From: Datnioides undecimradiatus
Taxonomy: Eukaryota > Chordata > Actinopteri > Lobotiformes > Datnioididae
Assembly: GCA_008933995.1 (NCBI GenBank)
Contig: WARS01000011.1
Coordinates: 13,359,516-13,423,515 of the forward strand
DNA: 64,000 bases
Direction: 5' to 3'
Part shown: in pieces, positions 25,401 to 37,005 of the stretch
How the letters are laid out: every line of letters begins with the position of its first letter
Numbering within the stretch: the stretch's first letter is position 1
Made by a program: the position numbers and the translations under genes
Notes under the pieces: model-generated
What the model was told of the DNA's origin: nothing
What the model saw: the letters and a program-made list of their open reading frames with translations, nothing else
Databases searched by the model: none

Positions 25401-27700
25401 AAGGATGTTCTACTTTTCTGTTTGATATCATTTTAAAGTGAATATCTTTGAGTTTTTGACTGTTGGTTGTATAAAACAAGAAATATAAATATATTGCCTT
25501 AAAATTGTGATCCCTGTTATTCACTGTTATCTGACATAGATTATCAGTTCATTTAAGAAAAATAGACAGATGAGTTGATAATTAAAAACATGCAAGGATA
25601 TTTTTGTACTACCATCCACTCTACTTGGAGGCCTATAGCACAGTAACAGACCTTGCAACAATATAGGCTACAGTAATAATATGACATGCATAGAGCTGCT
25701 TTCTTTGCTGCCCACATGTTTATATATGTATCTAATTTTCAGACTTGCACCAGCATAGCAACTATTTTATATCTTAATATTTGCTTTCTTTGTTTATTTG
25801 TGTTGTCTTTATTTTGCAATAGTCCCAACTACATCACTTTTCCCACTGCTTTGTGTATTTAGATCTGATTACATATTCCCTGTATGTATCTACATATTTG
25901 ACCAATAAATCAGACTGTTTTTTAATAATTTGGCATTAAAAACAATCTGAGACAACACATTTCCATGTGTTCCATGCTGTGGTAGATGGTCTCTTAGAGC
26001 TAAACTGAAGGTCTGTGAGTAAGAAAAAGCACAAACTTGAATGACACAGCAGAAAAAATAAAACACCTATTTGTAAAATGTCTCTTTTGAATATATAGAC
26101 TTGTTTGCATTGAGAGACAGGGATGTAAATATCATGGAAATTATTGTTTTCATATAAACATCACATCAGGGAGCCTGCCTGTAACTTCTCTCACACATAT
26201 TGCTTACCAATATACCAATAAAGGCAATGTATGGCAATGTATTTCATCCAGTGTATATCAAACAGTGGATGAAAACATTGCTGTCATTAATTCACACAAA
26301 ATTTCTTCTGCTTTTCATTTGAATGATAAATCAAATCATCTTAAGGTAAGACTGGTGATACGTATTAGACCTTTTCTTTACCTCCATATAAGACTGAGGA
26401 TGAGATCTTACAGAGACTCCGTAAATCTGACTGTCCCCTATAGGACGACCCAACCATCAGTCACACACGATGAGCTTCGTGGACCCTATAGCCCTGTCCT
26501 TCATGAGCACATCATCGCTTCAGTGAGGCCATCCGTTCTACTTTAATCAACATACCTGTCGGTCACATGATATATGGCACCTGACATCACTGCTGTAGTG
26601 TCTTCATAAAGTCAGGAGGGAGAAGACATTTTGAAATTGCTCCTTATGGACAAGAGGAAATGTGGTCAACAAAGAAAGTTTTTTTTTTGAACATCCTAAA
26701 GGTCCTTTATGGTTGCTGAGTGGACTTTGTGGTGCGATTATTTTGCCACAGAACTTTCACTCTCAACTTGAATGTATTTGTTTGTATTTATTTGATCCAT
26801 TAAATCTAGCAGGTGATAAACATTGATTATGTAACATGTTTTCAGCAATGGAGTTAGGGTAAATGAGGCAGATGGATGAAATCCAGCCATTTCAATTGAT
26901 TTCACTGAAAGGTAAAAACCTTGAGAAATGAGGAGATGTAATGCAGCTATGTCCAATTGACAGATGAGTGTAACAAAGGAGATCAGAGACATCTAAGGTA
27001 GCTGCACTGAAAAGATTTTTTCATATGTGAAAGATACTGTTTATTATCATTTATTAAGCACACAACAAATACCTTACTATAATTTTACATTTTCATTACA
27101 AAAAGGTACAGAATAGCATCTATAGTTTCTAGACATGTTTGATTGCCTCAAAACTGTCCAGTCTTATAAAAAAGAAATGTTGAAATGTTTTTCCTCTTAC
27201 ACATTAAAAGCTGAACTGAAAGCAATACAACACACAATAGCTCAATTCAGTATAGTGAGTATTAGTTAGAATTACTCAGGCACCCGACTGCTACAGCCTT
27301 GCTCAATCCGGTATGACCAGTCACTTATGATTAGCAAACTTAAAGACATATTGCCACATTAATTTTATTGATTCTGTCTTTGTGAATCGTCTGTACTTGC
27401 CGCAGTTAGACAGCGCCTTTACATTTATCCCTAATTAGATGTTTATGCCCACTGTTCAGGAAAAACAACATATTTTAGCTTAAATATCCAAAGAGTATTA
27501 AACAACTGAGGCAACAGGTTTAGAATTTATCAATAATAGTGGATCTCATGATGACTGTATGTGTGAGTCAATGGGAGAAAAAAAAATTTAAACAAGAAGC
27601 AGGACAGCAGCTGTGACTGGTTAGTGAATGAAGCAGAAGAGTACAGTTATTTATACAAATGTGACCTACTTTTTTGGCATGACAAGAACATCTCAGATTT
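25040..27700. other. net1 5' flank and unassigned DNA
   Basis: The net1 promoter probably lies within the first ~250 bp, which is less AT-rich than what follows. A CA microsatellite follows at 25365-25398. After that I see AT-rich DNA with no gene. About 26340-26540 is less AT-rich, non-repetitive sequence that could be a conserved non-coding element, but I cannot test this. Confidence 0.4.
25365..25398. repeat. (CA)n microsatellite
   Basis: About 17 uninterrupted CA units lie some 330 bp upstream of the net1 start codon. Confidence 0.95.
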
Positions 27701-27739
27701 CAGTTTATTCATGTACAATGCCTGTACATGCTGATAGTC

Positions 27740-27824
27740 CACCTCCCAAAACACTGATTTCATATGGTGCTAGAGATTGGGTACAAACATCTAAGTCACC
27801 AAATGAAATCAGTTTCTGAGTGCA
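27740..27824 (-). ncRNA. mir29b: miR-29-family microRNA precursor (miR-29b/d-like)
   Basis: The minus strand folds into a hairpin. The 5' arm contains CTGATTTCATTTGGTGACTT and the 3' arm UAGCACCAUAUGAAAUCAG plus UGUU (27750-27772). A continuous stem pairs CTGATTTCA.TTGGTG with its complement, extends about eight further pairs below with one bulge, and has an apical loop of about 12-15 nt. The seed AGCACCA and all but one base of the mature miR-29b are present; position 10 is A instead of U. The 5' arm ending GGTGACTTAGA also resembles known mir-29b precursors (GGTGGCTTAGA). miR-29 represses collagens, DNMT3 and other targets (family knowledge). A human miR-29 cluster maps to 7q32, the same block as CHCHD3/SLC35B4. 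No partner miR-29a hairpin was found nearby. Confidence 0.85.
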
Positions 27825-29761
27825 GTCAACTTAATTCAACAAGTCCTCTGATTTGATAGACAAGCAGACTGTGCCTTACAAATGCAATACAAAACAGGTT
27901 GGTCACAGATATGCTCATGATTCACATTGTGCAATATGGGCCGATGAGCCCTGTGTTGCTAATTGGTTGCAGATGTAGGTGAAAAGTTGCTGTTGTTTGA
28001 AGGCGGCAGCTGTCCTGTGTTTGCTCCTCTTTCTCACTGCACGATGGCCCATTCTGCAAATGAACAGCAGAGGGTGTGGTTACATTGAAAGCAGGAGCCA
28101 AACCGGTGATCAATTGGTAGAAGAAAATTTAGAAGTGAACCTCCCGAGGCTCAAAGGGATATTTTTGTAGAGACAGCGTCAGCACAGCTTGGGGGAAACC
28201 ACTAGGTGATTCCTGGTACTCCACCCACCTGGGTAACCAGGCAGCACCCGTGTCCCACTCTAGAGATCAAACTCATTATCAACAACAATCATGCTTCGTT
28301 TCAGACAGACATATACATTTAGTATTGGCAAGAGCGTTGTTAAAAGAATGGTTACTTTTACGAAAGAATATTGGATGATGCAGAATATTGATCCAATTCT
28401 AGTGTCTGTCCACTAGAGATTATTCTGTATGGTTAATCACTGGTCGAACGAGGTGTAGTGGCATTCCAGGAGTGTATAAATTGCTGCTGCATAAAAAATA
28501 GAAATCTGGCAGAAATCAACAGGTATTGCAGAGATACAGCAGACTCAAACAGAGGTGTGAGGTAGATGAAAAACATGCATTGTAGTTAAATAATCAGGTC
28601 TGATATTGGGAGACTGATGACACTGTATGTATAACATAAAGGTATCAGGTCTTGAGGGTCTAATCCAACATAGGAGCTACAGTGTGACTCATGTTTGTTA
28701 CCAGATGGTTTTGTTTAAACAGGAGCTGAAGGGGATGAAGGTTTATCATATGACACACTGTTCATCACACCTCCTCTTCCCCTTCCTCTCTACCACAGTG
28801 ATGGGCTAAATCTCATCCAAATAATATAAATACAACAGGCAGAGACAAAAGGATATAGGATAAACATTTCTGGATTTGAGGGCGAGATTTGTCGCGGTGC
28901 AATCTTGTCACATTGCACCAAAACAACCCAGGATGAGTTAAGGAAAAGGAAATTAAATTCCACCCTCCTCCGGGTTTGATGGTAAATGCTCTGCATCAAC
29001 AAACTGGGATGATGACTGAGCCACAGCAGAATGAGAGAGAGCCCAGGAGGGATCCAAAGACACTGCAGTCATCAATTTGTCTCTCATCACTCCAATATTT
29101 TTGTCTGGAGTCATCGAGTACCCACAGCATGAATAAGGGAGTCAGTCATCAGTGGGATATGAGGAGCAGAAGTCAGTGGAGTCTCTCCTTCTTGCAGGAT
29201 ATAACAATTGTAACGTATCGTTCCCATGAGTTTCTCCTGAAGCTGGTGCATCTTTCCATGCAGCTTCATGTTCGGATCAGACTGAATGTTCCTCAGCTTG
29301 CTTAAGTGAGTTCACACCTGGGGCAAGCACAGCAATTATCCTTAATGGCGGAAGGTATAACCCCATGAATATGTGCAATCATGTGCTCATGAGGCAGAGA
29401 GATGAGGAAGGAATGAGGGAGGGAATCTAGTAGAAAGGTTTCCTATTCATCATGACGGAAACATGGAAGCTTGTTGACCCAAGCAAAGCAAAGCTGACAT
29501 TTAGGCTTCTACATGTATTGACTGATGAACTGGATCAGTTTGAAGTTCAGCAGGTGAAGGGAACATGAGTCAGCCACACCTTGGGATGACTTACACAGAT
29601 TATTTGAAGCAGTTAGTTTCAGAAATTTCTCTTTTAATTTGCTAAAAAGCAGAAAAATACTCATTGATTGCTCTGAGATGATTAACTCCCGGTGAAAAGT
29701 CTCTTTTGCCCATGTGACATAGAGACACATCATCCAACTGGTACTGTTTCCTTCAAGATAA

Positions 29762-29990
29762 AGGAGTAGTTCAACATTTTGGGAAACTAGAAACGCTCAT
29801 TTCCTTTTTAAAGCTTGATCCTGTACTCATATTCCTCTAATAAATATGAATATGCTGGTATGTGAAAAACAACAGGTTAACTTTGGATGGAGCCAGGCTA
29901 GTTGTTTCCATATATTTTTCATTGTTATGCTACGGTAAGCTATCTGACTTCTGGCTGTAGCTTTAAGTTAACTGGACAGACAGTCACTTG
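29762..29990 (+). repeat. Dispersed teleost repeat (unnamed family)
   Basis: It begins AAGGAGTAGTTCAACATTTT and continues through text on 'tgtttcca', 'gagccaggctag' and 'gctatctgacttctggctgtagct'. I recognise this arrangement as a repeat very common in spiny-rayed fish introns and intergenic DNA. Related pieces recur at 33395-33445 and, inverted, near 54490-54585. Confidence 0.55.
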
Positions 29991-31486
29991 ATTTAAGAGA
30001 AGTGTGATATGAATCTACAGGATGCTGAAACCCAGGAAGCCTCTGGGCCTCTGGACAGATGGAGGAAACCCATCCCCAAATGTTGCAAACTAGAGGACAG
30101 TGACGTGAAGATTAGTCAATCAACCTCCTTGTCCATATACTGTTCATGATGTCAACACTTAAACTGAGATGTGCGTCATGTGCAGTGACAACAACTTTGC
30201 TTCCTTTACTTAAAGCAATCAACCTTGTGAAAGATGAGTCATAAATATTATTTTCTGAGCTTTTCACAGGAAGACAGTCTCCTCTTAATAAAAATATACA
30301 TCTGTCCCATATACGTCTGATAATGGTTATATATGTGGATAAGTGCATAAGATTAACTGAAATTGAACAACTTTTGTCAAAATATGGGAATAAATGTCAC
30401 TGTATTTGATATTGGAGGATGAGTAACCAGGGGATTTTAGAGCCTTGCCAGTCTGCCATTAATTAGTCTAGACCTTTATCGCTTCGCCTGAGATCAGTGG
30501 CTGTGCAGACAAAGAAGACATCATCACACGAAGGATTTAAATGACAGAATGAGGTTTGCAAGGAGTGTATTCTGTAGCTATATATACCCGCGCCAATGTA
30601 GGGCAGGATCCAGGTGTGGTCACCTGGCACTCACATACAGTAGACAACATTTAGATATAAGAGCCAGAGAGCAATGATAGGAAGAGCTATATGGACATAT
30701 ATATTTACCTAAGAGAACTGAGCATAAAGGAAGATGAGCCTTGAAAATCAATCTCACAGACTCACTAAGTAGCTTCGCATTTTTCTGAGAGTACACACAC
30801 AGAGAAAGTGTTGACTGAGACAGAAGGCCTCCATCTGATGCTTTTATCATTACATTTCAGATCACTAACTTAGAGAAGAAAGCTCCATGTTGGATCTGCT
30901 CCTGAAAAGATCACTGATTAATTTCCTCCCACTGTCAACACAGACAGAAAACACGATGATGAAGGTGAATAAATCCAAAAGCCAAACAAGACATAAAGAG
31001 GACACAACAGATCAGTCATCTCGGCAAAGCTACAGGTGACTGTGGTTCAAAAACAGACTGAAAGTGAAACTGCAGCATCACTTTCTGTAACACCCCACGA
31101 GATGATGCCATTTAACACAAGTCATGATAACAGTGAGACAGTAAGTGAAATAACATCTTTGTCTTATTGACACCTAATAAAAAACATGAACACATACATG
31201 AGAACAGAGGTGAACACTAACCTGTTGCAAGCGATCCGTCACCTACCGCACGATGCTTTACTTCCTCCCTGGAGAAATGTTCACACTTACTGCTCCGACT
31301 GAAAGCTTGTCCCTCCTGTACTGTACTGAAATGTGTTGTGTTTGCTGTATTGTGGGTGCTGAAGTCCTAAGGGTTGTCTTTTCTCTCTGTATGAGTGTGT
31401 TTGTGTGTGTGTGTTTGTGAGCGAATGAATGCACTGAGCAGCAGAGGAGTTATGAGATGGAGATGCCAGGGAGAGCACAGCCCCCT

Positions 31487-31525
31487 CTCCTCTCGCTCTC
31501 TCTCTCTCTCGCTCTCTCTCTCTCT
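31487..31525. repeat. (CT)n simple repeat
   Basis: A nearly pure CT/TC tract. Confidence 0.9.
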
Positions 31526-31602
31526 GCTCTTTACAGTCAGTGTGAGCTGTTCATCCACTGCTCTGCCAGAGTCATTATTGTAACTGTGAGTCAACATGAG
31601 CT

Positions 31603-31604
<2 letters not shown>

Positions 31605-31665
<61 letters not shown>

Positions 31666-31680
31666 AGAGACAGACACACA
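31605..31680. repeat. (CA)n with adjacent GA/CA-rich microsatellite
   Basis: About 29 CA units followed by a short GA run and an imperfect CA tail. Long spurious open frames run through it. Confidence 0.95.
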
Positions 31681-33394
31681 CAGATATACCCAAATGCACT
31701 ACATCAATATCTATATTTACCATGTGTTGTATGTAAACAGTGAAGATATTAATGTTTTGCAGCCTTGGAAGATAATTAACCATACAGGAAATAAAATTTA
31801 CAGTAGCAGCTCACTGTCTCTCTCAGAGACACTCACACACACATTACACACCCAGCATGACAAAGCATCCTTGCTCTTGCCAATGCAAACAAGCAATTAC
31901 TCCATTTACACACTTCACCCACATGATCCTGCAGATTTATTTCCTCCATGCTTCTACACCAAAATGCTGTTTTTTCCTTTGGTTTGGCTTATTTATGACT
32001 GGTTTAGACCCCAGGCCTTCACGAGAGAAAACAGAAACACAGCTTTGTTAAACTAGCCATAACTTTAAATATCTAGCTAATACCAGAACAACACAGTTTA
32101 TACAAACTCTGTAACTTCCTCTCTGAGTAAAACCACACGGGGAATTCCCCGGCTGAGAGGGATGAAATAGTATCCGTATGTTGATGGCAGGTGAGAGGGC
32201 ACGACTCACAGAGCAGGAATCTCACTCTGCATTCCTCTTGTGTGACGGGAAATGGAATAATTGTGCCTCTGTCGAAGACCAAAGGCATGGTACATTCACA
32301 CACACACGCATACATAAGCCTAACCCCCACCACCCATGCACATGCTTCCTTTCCCAGTATCCGTTCTTATATGGTGAGTCAGCTGACCACACGATGAGTT
32401 GCTCCCTCTCTTCCTTTCATCTGTCCATCCTGAAGATGCCAAGGGAAGTGGTATATGGGCTGAGTCACATCAACCTCTCACCCGGGTTTCACCCCTCCAC
32501 ATCATCACTACAACGACAACATCCAAACTTTGATGCTGCTGTCAGTCAGCCAGCCAGCAGCCTCCTACAGTGCTGTGTGCACCTGCTGCCCCTCACTCCC
32601 CCACTGACCTCCCATCCTGCCATCGTTCACTTTAATGCATCCTTACCACCGTGCATGAATCCACAGCCGCAGCATTGTATGGAATGACTCCCTTGGCGTC
32701 CACAGTCCTGCAGCCAGCCTCCACCCACCACCCAACATCCTGACCATCCTCGCCTGATCCCTAATCCTCACCAGAGGACAACTCAGCTATAAAGACTCAC
32801 AAAGACTGAAAATTTCTCTTTTCACTCAGATGCACTTCTCCTTCTTCTTCTTCCCTCTCTGTTTGTGTAACTCTGACAACTAGCATGCAGACACTAGCTA
32901 TATTGAGACTGTTTCAGTGCAGATCTTTCTCTCATGACACAGCCTGCTGAACTGTCAAATGCTCAGTTTAACTTCACAGCCTGCACTGAATTAAGAGCTG
33001 CTGTACATCTGTAGAGCCTGACAGGCCTGCAGGATGTTCACTTTTATACATGTTGGGGAAACATAAAGCAGAAGTTGAGTGAAATTAAATGAAGCCTGAC
33101 CTTTAAATTCACTGTTTGCTGTCAGGCAGAGAGTTTGGATATGTATGTAAATATGTAGCTTAGCACAAAGAAAGGTAATGTCTACCAGCACCGCTAAAGC
33201 TCACTAATCAACACGTACGTACGTATTGATTATTTAATGTGGACAAAAAAGTATTGATTTTTGACTTCTCTTGACATCACAGTAAGGTTGCCAGGCAACC
33301 AACAGAGACTCCAGGAAGCCATGATGTATTCTGGCACATAACATGCCTTTAGAACAATGTGTTGTTTTAAATTGTTAAAATTTACATACACATA

Positions 33395-33445
33395 TCTACT
33401 TCATATCTCAGGCTAACTGACTGCTGGCTATAGCTTCATATCTAG
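33395..33445. repeat. Fragment of dispersed teleost repeat
   Basis: The short stretch around 'caggctaactgactgctggctatagcttcatat' (33410-33442) resembles the core of the repeat seen at 29762-29990 and 54490-54585. Confidence 0.4.
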
Positions 33446-34955
33446 CATACATTACAACAATGTTTAATTCCCCCCAACTTTACTATTTTGGTTAAATCTA
33501 ACTGATTCCATAACAGTTTTAAAGATTTTTTTCTGAAAACAGCTGTGTGTAAATAAGCAACTGTTTGCTTACAAGTTTGTATTATCAACTCAAAAGGACT
33601 GATAGTGAAGGTGGATGGTAAAGAGTTGATACTGAAGTGCATTGCAGACAGAGTGCACAAAGACTAGACGAATGACCGGATGTTGGTACAATCAGTCAGG
33701 GAGGAAGAAGAATTTATTTTTAAAAATGTGTGTAACATGTGAAAGGGCTATTGAAAGCCTAGCCAGTATATATTAGGTTGCAAAAGTGCAAATGAACTCT
33801 AAGAACTCTAAATGGATTCTGTTACTCCTGCTGTGTGTACGACCTGTGCCCATGTGGGCTTGTTAAGATAACACCCCATCAGACGTCACACTCTCCTCCA
33901 GGTTCAGTAGGCAACAAGGCGACAAGAGAACACACGCACAAGAAAAACAGGCAGTGTTATGTAACAATCCTACTCGAGTAGTCTGAAGGCTTCCAATGCG
34001 TCCTTGGTAACAATCTCTATAACACCACCAAAGAAAGGACAGGATTGCGTAACGACAAACTCAGTGCCTTCCAAAAGCAGTTAAACACAGCTGATCTAAA
34101 CCCAGATATTGTTGTTAAAGTACAGGTAGATGCTTAAATCTTTATCTTTTGGTAGCCAAAGCTGCGATTAACATCATATCCACGCAGCTCTGCAGCCTAA
34201 TTGTTTTGTGTGTTTTTTTTTAGCAAAGCCATGTGCACACCTCCCACACTACAGAATAGAGCTGAATAGTTTCCCTTCAAAGGAGCAATGTGTCCTTAAT
34301 TTTGTAACATCCATCTGATAATGAGTTGTGATGTGATGCTGCTGAAGACAATAGACCACTCAGTGCTCTCTATGTAAGTGTAATGTGACTTATTTTGCAG
34401 TGTTTCTAAAAACATTGAGAGGGTGATATGGTCATGTGTTTATCTCTGTGATATGATATAAGTGGATACACACATGCCCCTTTTTCTTGTTTTGAGCCCC
34501 TTTGCAATACAATCTATCAATTTTCATTAATTCACAACTTACATCCAATGGGTAGGTCTCATCAGAAATTACAATTCAATTCTCCTCCATGTACCTGCAC
34601 AACAGGCGTTGAGATGTTGGGTAGGGACGTGTGACATTTCAAAGACAGAAATATCTAGTGAAGATTTTGCCCAAACAAAGCAGCAACTGTCTGAAAAAGA
34701 AATATTCATATCCACTCCACTAACAATTAGAGAAACCAAATCTCTGTTTAATATTAAAAGTTAATATACAAAGTGATCATTGGATACTGAATGGATATGT
34801 GAACACTTAGCAATATCTATGGTGGTCATTAATGTATTAGCACATTTTCCAAAAAGGTATACATGCAGCTAAAAAGGGCAACAAAGCTGAATGATGATAA
34901 ACATTTACAATCAACCATGTACAGACAAGCAAATTGAAGAAGATGGCATCTAACG

Positions 34956-34958
<3 letters not shown>

Positions 34959-34995
<37 letters not shown>
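34959..34995. repeat. (AC)n microsatellite
   Basis: About 18 AC units flanked by TA-rich steps. Confidence 0.95.
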
Positions 34996-35001
<6 letters not shown>

Positions 35002-36599
35002 AATATATTTTATAAATAAAACATATATCTAAACTAACCATGAGCAACTACATATTATATCTATAGTAAACAGTTCCTGTATCATGACAACAATAATACA
35101 ATGGTGCAAGGGGGCAGAATGCAAAGAGAGCTGGGATTGGATAGACAGGGACAGTATGAGCATGAATTCCTGTGTGCAGCATTCAAAGATTTATCTATGG
35201 CATTGATGAAGATGAAGAAGTACATGTTAAAATCCAGCGTATTTGAGTTACAGTGGATATTTATATTACATAATTACACATCTTATAATTATAGGATCTA
35301 GCAGTTCTCAGGTAAGTTTACATTTACAGTATAATCAAGTATATTTGAAAACAAAATGCAAGACCTCCAAACCTCTGAACCATTACCCACATTTTTCCCA
35401 GTAGATTCTCTTCAGTACAGTCAGATGGACACAAAATGACAACTCAGTCCTTTTACCAGTCGCCCATTCTGCAAGCAGCAGTTGATTTTCAGAACATTCT
35501 GTTGCCAGTAGCAACCATGACTGACACATTCTGTGTCAATTTGAAATGTTGAGTGTGTGTTTTGAAATTTAATTTAGTGCTAACAATACTAGCTAGTTTA
35601 CTGCGTGTCTGGAGCTAATGCGTTGCTAAGATAACATTTAAGATAACTGTTAATTTACTGTTTTTCCTGGACCATGTGTGTATGCTAAATTAAATACTGT
35701 ATGTACTGTGTTTATCACTGGAGATGTCTTCACGGCATGAGGGATGATGTAACGATGTAATGATGACAGGATTTTTTTTTTACATTTTACAGTACTTAAT
35801 CATCAAAGCCTCTTGTCTACTTCTATGACTGTCACTATTATAGAATTCAATTTTTCTTATCTGTACTGTCATAGTTTCACTTTTCACAATTTATTCCTGT
35901 CAAAGCTTGCTGCATATGTGTGCAGCTACACATACATTACAAGGCATACACCAACAACTGTGAGGGTTAAGAATGTGAAGTTGTATTCAGCTGAAAAAAT
36001 GTCAAACTTTTCTAAACAAAAATCTTGCTGAAAAAGAGGAAAGATATGTTTTGACCCTGGTTTTCAGGTCAGCTATCCACTGGAATGATTTAGCAAGTAT
36101 ATCCTATCCTATATATAAAGCAGGAAGAGGAGGTCTCACCAACTAGACAGCAGGCACTTGCTATAGGTGTCTCCAGTCCACTGAGAACACATCGACATAG
36201 AGGCCCTGGCTAACACCCAGAATCACTTCAACATCATGGAGCTGGAGGGGAGGAGGTTTGTGAGAGTAATATCCTCTGTTCACTCACTTAATGGAGGATG
36301 AAGATGGAGGAAATGGAGAGTGTCAGACTACAATCTGGAGGGTCAGATGGTCCTGTCTGTGATGCACCATGACCTTGGATATGAATATATATAGAAAATA
36401 GTATATCATAACTTATATGAAGAAAAATGTAAATACATTGAAGAGAGAGAGCATTGACTGATTGTTTTGGGCCTCTTACGGGTCACAAAGAAGCTGTAAA
36501 CCCTGATTTATAAGATCACTGCAAACATTAGCAAAAACTTAGCTCTCATCCAGCTTTATCTTAGCTATATAGTAGTATAGTAATAGTAGTAGTCAGTTT

Positions 36600-37005
36600 A
36601 TATTATAGCTGTGCTAAGTGTGCTAAATGCACATGCACAATATCGCAACCGCATGCTGATGTTTTGCAGCCATCGTAACCAACTTAGTCAGCATGCTAAT
36701 ATCTGCTCATTTGCACACTGAGGCTAATGGGAATGTCATTAGGCATTAGGTGATAAAAGTATTTGAGAAGCTAAAATTTTGGACTAATGACAACGCTTTA
36801 AGAGACATTTCACTTACAAGCACACATGTAGAGCTAATGGTAAAGTAAGAGTGTTGTATTCAACAAAGTAAGCAGCACTCATCCATCCAGGGGAAACCTG
36901 TATGTCTGCACAAAATATCATGGCTATCCATCCCTTTGCCAGAACAGACTAAGGTGGTGGATCAACCTACTGGACATTGCCAACCCTCTGCACAAAAATA
37001 CAGAA
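36600..37005 (+). repeat. Dispersed teleost repeat fragment
   Basis: It contains the ordered landmarks 'gaggctaatgggaatgtcattag', 'catccaggggaaacctgtatgtctg', 'caaaatatcatggctatccatcc' and 'ggtggtggatcaac...gacattgccaaccct'. This series is diagnostic of a repeat spread widely in percomorph genomes. The copy is diverged and non-coding. I do not know its Repbase name. Confidence 0.6.

Noticed and set aside
28180-28270. Region resembling a tRNA-derived SINE B box
   Set aside because: No consistent A box spacing or cloverleaf could be drawn.
28575-28587. Match to the first part of miR-33 (TGCATTGTAGTT)
   Set aside because: No complementary arm within 100 nt and not in an SREBF intron; a 12-base match is expected by chance.
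28976-29305. 109-codon open frame on the plus strand
   Set aside because: No motif; the stretch is better regarded as possible non-coding conserved DNA.
31457-32056. 199-codon open frame on the plus strand
   Set aside because: It runs through CT and CA microsatellites (histidine-threonine repeats); no family or splice support.
32178-32687. 169-codon open frame on the plus strand
   Set aside because: Composition is CT-rich non-coding; no motif, and the frame is not recognisable as any vertebrate protein.
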